A stretch of 14,478 nucleotides of DNA. Source: Candidatus Magasanikiibacteriota bacterium (GTDB taxonomy: Bacteria > Patescibacteriota > Patescibacteriia > Magasanikbacterales > UBA922). Positions within the stretch are counted from its first letter, which is position 1, and each line of letters begins with the position of its first letter. The stretch lies in NCBI GenBank assembly GCA_023246555.1, contig JAHFIC010000020.1, positions 1 through 14,478 of the forward strand. Reading direction: 5' to 3'. Positions 5,614 to 11,929 of the stretch are shown in pieces. The notes below the pieces were generated by a model. It was not told the DNA's origin. It saw only the letters and a list, made by a program, of their open reading frames with translations, and searched no databases. The translations under genes were made by a program, and so were the position numbers.

Positions 5614-6254
5614 CGAAGAGCCAAGAAGCCATTCTCCACGCGCTTGGCGAAACATCGCTTGTTCGCGAGCGCTTCTATCTCTCTGGCGGCACGGCGCTCG
5701 CCGGCTTCTATCTCGCCCATCGTTTTTCCGAAGATCTTGATTTTTTTTCTGAACAAGAAGTTGAGAGTCAAGCCGTATTTGTTGTCTTGAAAACTTTACC
5801 AAAGGAGATTGGTATTCTGAAGATTGATTATGAACAAAGTTTCAATCGGCATTTATTTTTCCTTCATCTCAAAAAAAGTGTCATAAAAACCGAGTTTACA
5901 TTTTTTCCATTTCCACGGCTGGAGCGCGGGATGGCGCGGTATGGATGCGCGATTGATAGTGTCATGGATATTGCGGTGAACAAGCTTTTTACCATTTATC
6001 AGAAGCCGAGAGCGCGTGATTTTATTGATCTCTATTGCATTCATAAAAAATATCGACATCCCATCGTTGATCTCGTAAAAAAGGCAAAAATAAAGTTTGA
6101 CTGGCATGTGGATCCGATCCAGCTCGGAACCCAGTTTCTACTGGCCGGGGACGTGCAAGATTATCCGCGCATGATTCAAAAACTTCGGCCGGTCGACTGG
6201 CAGAAATTTTTCTTTTCTGAAGCTAAAAAATTAGAGAAGGAAATTTTTTCTTAA
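5592..6254 (+). CDS. AbiEii/AbiGii-family nucleotidyltransferase (probable toxin)
   Basis: A member of the nucleotidyltransferase (MNT-like) fold family containing AbiEii toxins, which add nucleotides to target RNA and block growth or phage. The 220-aa protein shows the family signature: SGGTALAGFYLAHR (31-44) followed by FSEDLDFF (45-52), with catalytic D48/D50. A weak third acidic position is E101 (VIKTEFTFF). The conserved block VMDIAVNKLFTIYQKPRARD with FIDLYCI (124-150) follows. Its length suits the shorter branch of the family. It overlaps the 68-aa gene by 22 bases and precedes the CAP-domain gene by 10 bases. Family confidence is high; whether it acts as a toxin, a phage-defence element or a domesticated enzyme cannot be told. 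Confidence 0.87.
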   Translation: MGKKKILTKSQEAILHALGETSLVRERFYLSGGTALAGFYLAHRFSEDLDFFSEQEVESQAVFVVLKTLPKEIGILKIDYEQSFNRHLFFLHLKKSVIKTEFTFFPFPRLERGMARYGCAIDSVMDIAVNKLFTIYQKPRARDFIDLYCIHKKYRHPIVDLVKKAKIKFDWHVDPIQLGTQFLLAGDVQDYPRMIQKLRPVDWQKFFFSEAKKLEKEIFS

Positions 6255-6264
6255 ACATCAGGCA

Positions 6265-7134
6265 ATGAAAAAGTTTTTTCTTGCGTTGTTGGTATTCGGC
6301 GCTCTCTTGGGCGGCTGGTTTGTATTTCACGGCGGGTTTGTTGAACAAGCGCCAACCGCAGTTGAATATGTCAAGGATCTGGCGGAACGAGTGGAGGGAG
6401 TTGTGGAGGAAGCGGCAACCAGTGTCTCAGCGCCGACGCCACTGCGAATCCCTCGGACACAACCGAAGCCGGCGGTGATTCTCACACGGTTTGGCGTGTT
6501 TCAGGCGACGAATGACGCGCGAGTGGAATTTGGCCAGTCTCTGCTTATTGGCAACGGCGCCTTGGACCATGCGGCCGAATTAAAACTTCAAGATCTGTTT
6601 GCCAAGCAGTATTTCGATCATGTGTCTCCGGAAGGCTATGGCCCAGGTCATTGGGTAGAGGCCGCGGGGTATGCGTATAAACGTGTCGGCGAGAATTTGG
6701 CCCTCGGCGGATTTGACAGTGACGCGGATTTGGTCGAGGCGTGGATGGAGAGTCCCGGACATCGAGAAAATATTTTGAATAATCAGTTCGTGGAAATCGG
6801 CATTGCGGTCGGAAAAGGTCTGTTTGAGGGCGAAGAGACGTGGCTTGCCGTGCAGGTGTTTGGGAGGCCATTACCCGCTTGCGATTCGCCCAGCTCTGCC
6901 TCTAAAGAAAGCATTGACGCCCTTCAAACCGACCTTCAAGCGCGTAGAATTCATCTTGACGCGCTACGGAGTGAGATTGAAAGAAAACAATCGGCAGGCG
7001 AGCCGCATGAAGAAGAGGTGGATGAATACAATCGGTTGGTTGGCGAGTATAACGGCCTTGCTCAAGAACAAAAAAATGCCGTTGAGGCATATAATAATGA
7101 AGTTCGGGTGTATAACGCGTGTATGGAAAAATAA
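6265..7134 (+). CDS. Exported CAP/SCP-domain protein with C-terminal coiled coil
   Basis: CAP (SCP/PR-1, YkwD-like) proteins are secreted or surface proteins of mostly unknown activity. The 289-aa protein starts with a basic-hydrophobic segment (KKFFLALLVFGALLGGWFVF, 2-21), either a signal peptide or an anchor. A low-complexity linker (30-70) precedes the CAP domain (about 74-200). The CAP motifs include YFDHVSPEG (116-124, H119), RVGENLALG (140-148, E143), MESPGHRENIL (161-171, H166) and a closing WLAVQVFG. Residues 212-285 form a charged coiled coil with C206 and C286 that could make a disulfide. It starts 10 bases after the AbiEii-like gene and ends on the terminator of the opposing gene. 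CAP assignment is firm; role unknown. Confidence 0.92.
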   Translation: MKKFFLALLVFGALLGGWFVFHGGFVEQAPTAVEYVKDLAERVEGVVEEAATSVSAPTPLRIPRTQPKPAVILTRFGVFQATNDARVEFGQSLLIGNGALDHAAELKLQDLFAKQYFDHVSPEGYGPGHWVEAAGYAYKRVGENLALGGFDSDADLVEAWMESPGHRENILNNQFVEIGIAVGKGLFEGEETWLAVQVFGRPLPACDSPSSASKESIDALQTDLQARRIHLDALRSEIERKQSAGEPHEEEVDEYNRLVGEYNGLAQEQKNAVEAYNNEVRVYNACMEK

Positions 7135-7179
7135 AAACGGGAGGTCGCGCGGCTTGGATTAGCGTTGCGACACTCCCGT
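7126..7179 (-). terminator. Strong intrinsic terminator for the minus-strand gene
   Basis: ACGGGAG-GTCGC (7137-7148) is complementary to GCGAC-A-CTCCCGT (7167-7179): 12 bp with one bulged base and an 18-base loop. Read on the minus strand it is followed by TTTTTATTTT, a textbook U-tract. On the plus strand there is no T-run, so it serves the minus-strand gene. It overlaps the stop codon of the CAP gene. Confidence 0.8.
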
Positions 7180-7209
7180 GTGCGGGCGTGTCCACGGGCG
7201 GGCGCGACT

Positions 7210-7626
7210 TCACTGACTGCGGAGAGTTCTCCGCAGATCGGCGCACGGCATAGGCGCCTGGATCGGCGCTGTGACCGAGCGTCGGAGGAGCTCATCCGGC
7301 GAGCCGGTGAACACCTCCTTTCCGTTCGCGATCGCGACGAGCCCCCAGTCGCTCCGGATGGCGACGCGGTCGCGGCTCGCGTCGTAGAAGCCGTCGTGGT
7401 CGCGTCGGCCGACGTAGCGGATGAAGAGGCATCCGCCGCCGGTCGTCTTGATGTAATACTTGCCGGGGTCGAGGACCCCGTACACTCGGTACGGGTTTTG
7501 CACCGTACCGAATTTTGTCGGCGCCGCCGGCTCCTCGGCGAAGGCCGCTGCGCCGCAGAAGGCGACGCCCGCCCAGAAGGCGAACGTCGTCGCGATGATG
7601 GCCACGAGTTTCCAATTGATTTTCAC
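7210..7626 (-). CDS. GC-rich secreted small protein of unknown function (138 aa)
   Basis: The GTG start at 7626 is chosen for its ideal Shine-Dalgarno (GGAG, 7 bases before), a feature most other genes here lack. The 138-aa product has a signal peptide (KINWKLVAIIATTFAFWAGV, 2-21, cleavage likely after AFA at 28-30). The mature part is about 108 residues with C66 and C128 as a possible disulfide. It contains PYRVYGVLDPGKYYIKTTGG, RYVGRRDHDGFYD and a closing basic stretch. I recognise no family. GC content counted over 7261-7380 is 71% (85 of 120), well above the flanking genes. It has its own terminator and promoter, and three perfect hairpins lie inside it. This pattern suggests recent transfer. 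A competing 199-aa frame on the other strand (7165-7764) is arginine/alanine-rich and has no such start signals. Confidence 0.72.
   Translation of the reverse strand: MKINWKLVAIIATTFAFWAGVAFCGAAAFAEEPAAPTKFGTVQNPYRVYGVLDPGKYYIKTTGGGCLFIRYVGRRDHDGFYDASRDRVAIRSDWGLVAIANGKEVFTGSPDELLRRSVTAPIQAPMPCADLRRTLRSQ
7217..7236. repeat. Perfect 9-bp palindrome near the end of the minus-strand gene
   Basis: CTGCGGAGA, GT, TCTCCGCAG: 9-bp perfect arms with a 2-base centre, within the last codons of the 138-aa gene. No T-run follows on either strand, so it is not an intrinsic terminator by itself. Confidence 0.6.
7464..7511. repeat. Two adjacent perfect hairpins inside the minus-strand gene
   Basis: CGGGGTC-GAG-GACCCCG (7464-7480; 7-bp arms) is followed 5 bases later by TCGGTACGG (7486-7494) and CCGTACCGA (7503-7511), 9-bp perfect arms around an 8-base loop. 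Both fall in the early mature part of the secreted protein. They could be a composition effect of the GC-rich gene or an RNA element. Confidence 0.55.
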
Positions 7627-7684
7627 GATTTTTCTCCATTCTCGACCACCCAAGGCCGAGCGTCCCCGTTAAAATTTTTTCTCT

Positions 7685-7697
7685 CCGCCCTAGGCGG
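7685..7697. repeat. Short palindrome in the 5' leader of the minus-strand gene
   Basis: CCGCC-CTA-GGCGG, 5-bp arms. It would lie in the ~95-base leader between the predicted minus-strand start site (about 7720) and the GTG at 7626. On the minus strand it is followed by GAGAAAAAATTTT, which is not a terminator tract. Confidence 0.4.
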
Positions 7698-7712
7698 ACG
7701 ACAGAAAAGAGG

Positions 7713-7754
7713 GGAAACTGCACTCCATTATACGCGAGATAGAAGGCAGTTTCC
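7713..7754. promoter_or_regulatory. Candidate operator dyad overlapping the minus-strand promoter
   Basis: GGAAACTGC (7713-7721) and GCAGTTTCC (7746-7754) are perfect 9-bp inverted arms 24 bp apart; extended to 14 bases each they match at 12 positions. One arm covers the -35 and the other the predicted start site of the minus-strand promoter, the usual placement for a repressor operator. No regulator gene is identified here. Confidence 0.5.
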
Positions 7755-7755
7755 A
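7727..7755 (-). promoter_or_regulatory. Promoter of the minus-strand secreted-protein gene
   Basis: On the minus strand: TGGAAA (7755-7750), 17-bp spacer, perfect TATAAT (7732-7727). The start would be near 7720, giving a leader of about 95 bases. It sits inside the dyad at 7713-7754. Confidence 0.6.
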
Positions 7756-7760
7756 CCCTA

Positions 7761-7790
7761 CTGACAGGGTGCTAGAAAGCGATATATAAT
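7761..7790 (+). promoter_or_regulatory. Upstream promoter of the 59-aa/1080-aa operon
   Basis: CTGACA (7761-7766), 18-bp spacer, TATAAT (7785-7790). The -10 lies in the palindrome GCGAT-ATATA-ATCGC (7779-7793), and the -35 overlaps ACCCT-ACTGAC-AGGGT (7755-7770). A start near 7797 would give a leader of about 60 bases. Confidence 0.5.
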
Positions 7791-7807
7791 CGCATGTTTT
7801 GGCTCTT

Positions 7808-7836
7808 TTGTCAAGTTGTCAAAGACATGGTAGAAT
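7808..7836 (+). promoter_or_regulatory. Proximal promoter of the 59-aa/1080-aa operon
   Basis: TTGTCA (7808-7813), exactly 17 bp, TAGAAT (7831-7836) with TGG before it (extended -10). TTGTCAA occurs twice in tandem (7808-7814 and 7816-7822). The start would be near 7843, leaving a leader of about 15 bases before ATG 7858. Confidence 0.6.
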
Positions 7837-7857
7837 AAGCTGAAGTTCGATTCCTTT

Positions 7858-8037
7858 ATGAAGAAAAGCAAGGAAAAACGAAAATCGCTTGACAGCAACG
7901 ATGATTATGTTGCTTCTTTGATGGGGAAACTCGAACACACGCTCGACGAAGCGCGAAAATTAAACCGCCGAGCTGAAATCCTTCTCGAAGAAGAAAAAAC
8001 AAACAAGGCGCGGACGTCTATTCGTGGGTCATCCTAA
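7858..8037 (+). CDS. Small charged hypothetical protein (59 aa)
   Basis: A 59-residue, highly charged, helical protein: a basic N-terminus (KKSKEKRKSLD), one amphipathic helix (DYVASLMGKLEHTLDEARKL), then RRAEILLEEEKTNKA and a flexible end. There is no Shine-Dalgarno, signal peptide or cysteine. The ATG lies about 15 bases after the predicted start site of the proximal promoter, and the stop is 5 bases before the ATG of the 1080-aa gene. It is therefore the first gene of that operon and may be a partner or regulator of the large protein. No family recognised. Confidence 0.65.
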   Translation: MKKSKEKRKSLDSNDDYVASLMGKLEHTLDEARKLNRRAEILLEEEKTNKARTSIRGSS

Positions 8038-8042
8038 ATCAT

Positions 8043-11000
8043 ATGCCCTCATCAGAATCGAAATCTCTTCCGAGAGAACGGATCGGGAGAATTCTAGAAA
8101 AAGTGACAGCAAAACGTTCGGAGTCAGCTCGTGAACGCGCGAGAGAAAAACTTGCGGCGCTTGAGGCATTGGAAAAAGGAGCAGAATCTATCCGGCCGCT
8201 CCGGGAACAAACTCAAGCCCACCTTGCGGCGCTTGAGGCATTGATAGTTTCGGTTGAAGGCAAATCAAAAGCTACAGCCACAACAGACGAGCTAAAGAAC
8301 ATGGTTCAGATCCTTACCGATCTTGAGACAGAGCTCTCAACAGAAATTGCCCTGGAAAAAAGACGTTTTGAAATTGAGGAACAACTCAAAGGCGACCTTC
8401 GCGCTCTTGGTCTTTCGGAGATCCCAACATTTATTGACTGGCTGGGGAATCTGAAAGAAGAAGTTCGCGGAGAAAAAAAGGATATTAAAAATATCCATGC
8501 AGAGAATCTCACCCAGTTTCTTGATGTTATTATTGCAATTTTAAACAAAGTTGAGTTAGCCAAAAGACAACCAGAGTTGATCAAAGAATTCGAGACAGAC
8601 ACGTGGTCAATGCCATCTGGCTTTGAAGAAACAATAGATATTTTTAGCGGCAAACCCGGTCAGACGGGCAAATTGGATGAATTATTAACCGCTCTCGAAA
8701 CAGAACTCGCTGCTTCGCCGTCGCAGAGCACACCAGATGTCTCAGGGGGAGACCATGGTGAGTATGAGCTCGCTGGAAAAAATTTTGTCAAAGGTCAATT
8801 ATACGACATTGGTGCTGAAAAAAGCTCAATGCAAGTGCAGTGTGTTGGTGGTACCGCGACGGGAAGGCCGACATTTAAGGTCATTTCTTCGAATATCCCT
8901 GGACAGGTTGGGAGGACCATGGTGCCAACAGAAAAAGACATTGAAAAATTTACGATTTTGCCCGTGCGATCTGAACGTCAAGAAGAAGAAGCAAAAGAAG
9001 GCGAGACGATTGAAGGCGAGTTCATGTTCGCTGATAAATCATTGAAGACCGATGGAGAATACATCCTTTCTATCCAAAGCGGCAGTAATTGGAATGATGT
9101 TCCGATTGTTGCAAAACACGCCGAAAAGACACACCGCGGGTATAGTCTTATATACGAAAAGGCTCAGAGAGGTGCCGCAAAAAGCAAGCCGGGGAGTATT
9201 TCGGATGAGGAAATTAAAAATGGCAGGGCAAAAATTAGAATCCGTGAAGAGTATGATGCCGACCAGGCAGCGCTTGCCGCGGCACCTAGAGAGCCTGCGG
9301 GCTCTAAAACTGTTCGTGTTTTCGGACAAGACCGAACACTTGATGCGGCCGGAAGAGTAGAATTGCGCGATGAGGAAAAGGAACCGAAAAATAAAAAGAA
9401 TTTGACTGAAGGATTGGGGGAGTTTCTTTGGGATGATACGCGCGCCATCTTGCGTCTGGCTGATCGGGAAGAAATGTCGCTTGTGATTCCAGATGTCGGG
9501 GTTCCGCAAGTAAAACAGCCACGGATTGAAAAAGGACAAACAATAGAACCAGTCATTTTTGTCTACGATACCCCCGGCGTGAAAGCGTTATATCGTATCG
9601 AGCTTCATCTCGAGAACAATCCTAATGCCTATAAAGGCGCGGGGACGCGCGAGACGTTTTTTGACCATCAAACCGGTTTGGTGGGTGGAAGCATGAGAGG
9701 TCCAGAAGGTTTCACATTGTCGATTTCTAAATCAGGAAGGAAAGGATTCGGCGATGCGATTGAGGAGGCGATAGCAGCAATGAAAAAACACGTGACTTCA
9801 CTTTCAGCAGAAACGCGAGCGACATGGAAAGAAGCAAAAAAGGTTGATAAGCAAACAAAACAACCGGAGGAGCGTTTGAAAGATGGCGAGACACTTACTT
9901 TTGCCGGACATTCATTTGTTGGCGGCGAAACCTATCGGCTCCGGAGTCAGCCGGTGCTTGGCGATTTTCGCGTGCTTGGTGTCGAAAAAGATGGTAATAC
10001 GTTGAAGGTGGAGGGAATTGAAAGAGATGGTAAACGAATGAAAATTCAATGGCTGAAAGAAAGCGACGTCCAGAGCGGTCCATGGGTGCCGGTGGAGCAG
10101 AAGAGGCAAGAACGGAATCCGGATGACGTAAAGAAGAAAATAAAACAAGAGGTGTTTGCCAATTTTTCGCAACTTTTTCAGGTATCCCCGAGTAAACATG
10201 GACTTGCCCACGAGATTAGTATTCGTGGAGGGAAAGCCGGTCGATGGAGACGTCAAGATGTACGCCAATTGATCGAGGAGAAATTTCGGCGGGACGATTT
10301 TGTTGCTGATCCGCGTGGTGTTTCAAAAGAAGTGATCATTGATTTATTTGATGAGTGGTTTGACCAAATAGCCGCGACAATTGGAAGAAAGGCGGGGGAA
10401 CCAGTCGGGAGAGATGTCAAATCAATCACCGATGTCAAACCGATCGACAAAGAGCCAGACAAGAGTCGAGAGCCTGGCGAATTCGAAGAGAGAATGAGAA
10501 CCCGCGCGTTCTCGCGTTTTGACAGTGTATTTCATGTGCGGCGAACAGGCGATAATACTGGCTTTGAAGTGTATGTTCAATTAAAAGATGGTTATAGTAA
10601 ACCGATTACGGCTGACGATATTGCCAGGAAAATAGAAAACGGGAAATTTCCGAGTGTCCAAAGATTTATTGAAAAGAACAATATATCGCATGAAAAAATG
10701 GTTGAGTTCTTTCGAGAATGGTTTCAAACAGTAATAGATGATATGGGGCCAGCGCCTGCCGGAAGAGAGCCAAAACCAGCGCCAGCTGATACCTCACGCT
10801 CTCAACCAGCTGATTCCGCACAAGATGAAAGAAAGGAAGACAATAAAGGGGAGATTGTTTGGACGCTTGATGCGGTTGCCACACCTGATGGCGATTGGCT
10901 TCGGACGTATATCCCTTTGGAAATTCTCTATGAACTTCCTGATGGTCGGACAAAGGTAGTAAAGCCAAATCTTCCAGATGCAGTAAGGTTGCCAAAAAGT

Positions 11001-11285
11001 TTTTCTGGTTTGACTATGGAAGAACAATTGCAGTGGCAGAGGGATTTTATTCTTCCGGCAAGTAAAATTATTTGGGAAGATCCGAATCAGTCTCGTTCTA
11101 AGGGGCCGGATGTTGCGGTATGGCCAGCCCCTGATGTGGTACAGAATCTCCAGCCGCCCTCAGCAGTTAACGAACCCAAACCAACAGTCGAATCAGAACC
11201 TCCATCGCCACCACAACCCAGCCAGACGCGGGAAAGCCGGATTGCCGCCATTCGCGCTTTTTTCCGAAGCAAACGAAAGCGCTAA
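8043..11285 (+). CDS. Large modular protein of unknown function (1080 aa) with internal repeats
   Basis: No known family recognised. Residues 1-225 are mostly charged helix and probably coiled coil, with the heptad-like LAALEAL twice. Three beta-rich modules follow a shared pattern (GE-x-L/Y, AGxxFxxGxxY, alternating V/I strands). Module A starts near 238 (GEYELAGKNFVKGQLYDIG), B near 319 (less clear) and C near 615 (GETLTFAGHSFVGGETYRL). A unique alpha/beta region covers 420-600. Two clearly homologous ~95-residue domains lie at about 694-788 and 813-908; the matching ends are VIIDLFDEWFDQIAATIGRKAG and MVEFFREWFQTVIDDMGPAPAG. The tail is proline-rich (1035-1060) and ends basic (RSKRKR). No signal peptide, TM segment or enzyme motif is seen. 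It looks like a cytoplasmic scaffold or binding protein. Confidence 0.88.
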   Translation: MPSSESKSLPRERIGRILEKVTAKRSESARERAREKLAALEALEKGAESIRPLREQTQAHLAALEALIVSVEGKSKATATTDELKNMVQILTDLETELSTEIALEKRRFEIEEQLKGDLRALGLSEIPTFIDWLGNLKEEVRGEKKDIKNIHAENLTQFLDVIIAILNKVELAKRQPELIKEFETDTWSMPSGFEETIDIFSGKPGQTGKLDELLTALETELAASPSQSTPDVSGGDHGEYELAGKNFVKGQLYDIGAEKSSMQVQCVGGTATGRPTFKVISSNIPGQVGRTMVPTEKDIEKFTILPVRSERQEEEAKEGETIEGEFMFADKSLKTDGEYILSIQSGSNWNDVPIVAKHAEKTHRGYSLIYEKAQRGAAKSKPGSISDEEIKNGRAKIRIREEYDADQAALAAAPREPAGSKTVRVFGQDRTLDAAGRVELRDEEKEPKNKKNLTEGLGEFLWDDTRAILRLADREEMSLVIPDVGVPQVKQPRIEKGQTIEPVIFVYDTPGVKALYRIELHLENNPNAYKGAGTRETFFDHQTGLVGGSMRGPEGFTLSISKSGRKGFGDAIEEAIAAMKKHVTSLSAETRATWKEAKKVDKQTKQPEERLKDGETLTFAGHSFVGGETYRLRSQPVLGDFRVLGVEKDGNTLKVEGIERDGKRMKIQWLKESDVQSGPWVPVEQKRQERNPDDVKKKIKQEVFANFSQLFQVSPSKHGLAHEISIRGGKAGRWRRQDVRQLIEEKFRRDDFVADPRGVSKEVIIDLFDEWFDQIAATIGRKAGEPVGRDVKSITDVKPIDKEPDKSREPGEFEERMRTRAFSRFDSVFHVRRTGDNTGFEVYVQLKDGYSKPITADDIARKIENGKFPSVQRFIEKNNISHEKMVEFFREWFQTVIDDMGPAPAGREPKPAPADTSRSQPADSAQDERKEDNKGEIVWTLDAVATPDGDWLRTYIPLEILYELPDGRTKVVKPNLPDAVRLPKSFSGLTMEEQLQWQRDFILPASKIIWEDPNQSRSKGPDVAVWPAPDVVQNLQPPSAVNEPKPTVESEPPSPPQPSQTRESRIAAIRAFFRSKRKR
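8151..8243 (+). repeat. Exact 21-bp direct repeat within the 1080-aa gene
   Basis: 8151-8171 and 8223-8243 are identical over 21 bases, 72 bp (24 codons) apart and in the same frame, each encoding LAALEAL. Exact nucleotide identity in a coiled-coil segment points to a recent duplication or conversion rather than only protein-level constraint. Confidence 0.75.
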
Positions 11286-11306
11286 ATGGCTCGTTTACTG
11301 TGGTTG

Positions 11307-11315
11307 TGGTATACT
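11307..11315 (+). promoter_or_regulatory. Possible internal extended -10 promoter before the 117-aa gene
   Basis: TGG-TATACT (TG at 11307-11308, hexamer 11310-11315) lies in the 64-base gap between the 1080-aa and 117-aa genes. No good -35 is seen at the correct distance. The start would be near 11322, 28 bases before ATG 11350. Confidence 0.35.
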
Positions 11316-11349
11316 GCTATCACTTATCATTTACTCATTCCATACAAAT

Positions 11350-11703
11350 ATGAAACCATCCGCGTCAACCAATGAATCGACCCCCTTTGATTTTTTGCGT
11401 TCATATATCGAAACTTTGCTTGATCAGACTGGTTTTGCCGAGGTCTCCGAATCGACTCGGGCGCAGTACGTGCCGCAGTTTGTGGCTGAAGCCGAACGAC
11501 GGCTTGGGCTGGTTTTGATGCCGAAGTTAAATGAAACAAGCGCGAAAGAATTGGTCCAGCTAGCGCAGGCGAAAGACACAACTCCAGAAGCGCTTCAAGC
11601 GTTTTGGCAGAAAAACGTAACGGATTTTTCCGAGGTTGTACAAAAGACACTTGCGGATTTTTCGGCAGAAATGAAGACGATACTCGCGAGCATCCGAAAA
11701 TAA
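11350..11703 (+). CDS. Small helical protein, DUF5663-like (117 aa)
   Basis: An all-helical cytoplasmic protein. After a Ser/Thr-rich start, residues 13-30 (FDFLRSYIETLLDQTGFAEV) lead into AEAERRLGLVLMPKLNETSA, then ATPE-like TTPEALQAFWQKNVTDFSEV and a final helix. The layout (leucine-rich helix, short linker, acidic repeats ending in a second helical pair) recalls DUF5663 proteins, which I associate with CPR genomes; this is from memory and needs an HMM check. The frame is open upstream to 11110, but that part overlaps the 1080-aa gene, so the ATG at 11350 is taken. The stop is 8 bases before the next start. Function unknown. Confidence 0.72.
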   Translation: MKPSASTNESTPFDFLRSYIETLLDQTGFAEVSESTRAQYVPQFVAEAERRLGLVLMPKLNETSAKELVQLAQAKDTTPEALQAFWQKNVTDFSEVVQKTLADFSAEMKTILASIRK

Positions 11704-11711
11704 TTGGCGGT

Positions 11712-11918
11712 ATGGGGCTTCCCACGAGCAATGAACTCACGATGCGACAAAAAACTGCACAAAAGCAATTGCAGCGTCTTCGTGAGACCTCGGAGGCCTT
11801 TTTTGTGGTTTGGGAAGAATTGGAAAAGGAAGGGCAGCATCTGACACGCGACCTTTCGGTTTATGTCGATAAATTCAAACTCAAACACATCCACGACAAG
11901 ATTCATACTGCTCATTAA
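11712..11918 (+). CDS. Small helical hypothetical protein (68 aa)
   Basis: 68 residues, predicted as two helices: MRQKTAQKQLQRLRETSEAF (11-30) and a second from FVVWEELEKEGQHLTRDLSV (31-50) on, ending KLKHIHDKIHTAH. There are no cysteines, no signal peptide and no motif I recognise. The ATG at 11712 follows GGCGG by a short gap, so translation may be coupled to the 117-aa gene 8 bases upstream; a longer frame from 11604 overlaps that gene and is rejected. The next gene starts 11 bases after its stop, so it belongs to the same run. Confidence 0.65.
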   Translation: MGLPTSNELTMRQKTAQKQLQRLRETSEAFFVVWEELEKEGQHLTRDLSVYVDKFKLKHIHDKIHTAH

Positions 11919-11929
11919 CCTGTATTTTT

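Noticed and set aside
7165..7764. 199-aa plus-strand open frame opposite the secreted-protein gene
   Set aside because: Arginine/alanine-rich product, no ribosome site, and it runs through the minus-strand promoter and operator. The minus frame has a signal peptide, SD, promoter and terminator.
11287..11349. Hydrophobic in-frame stretch upstream of the 117-aa start, possibly a membrane anchor
   Set aside because: No ATG, GTG or TTG between the 1080-aa stop and 11350 in this frame; earlier starts would overlap the large gene heavily.
11286..11375. 29-codon hydrophobic frame (MARLLWLWYTAITYH...) starting right after the 1080-aa stop
   Set aside because: Too short to support, overlaps the next gene in another frame, and contains a promoter-like sequence.
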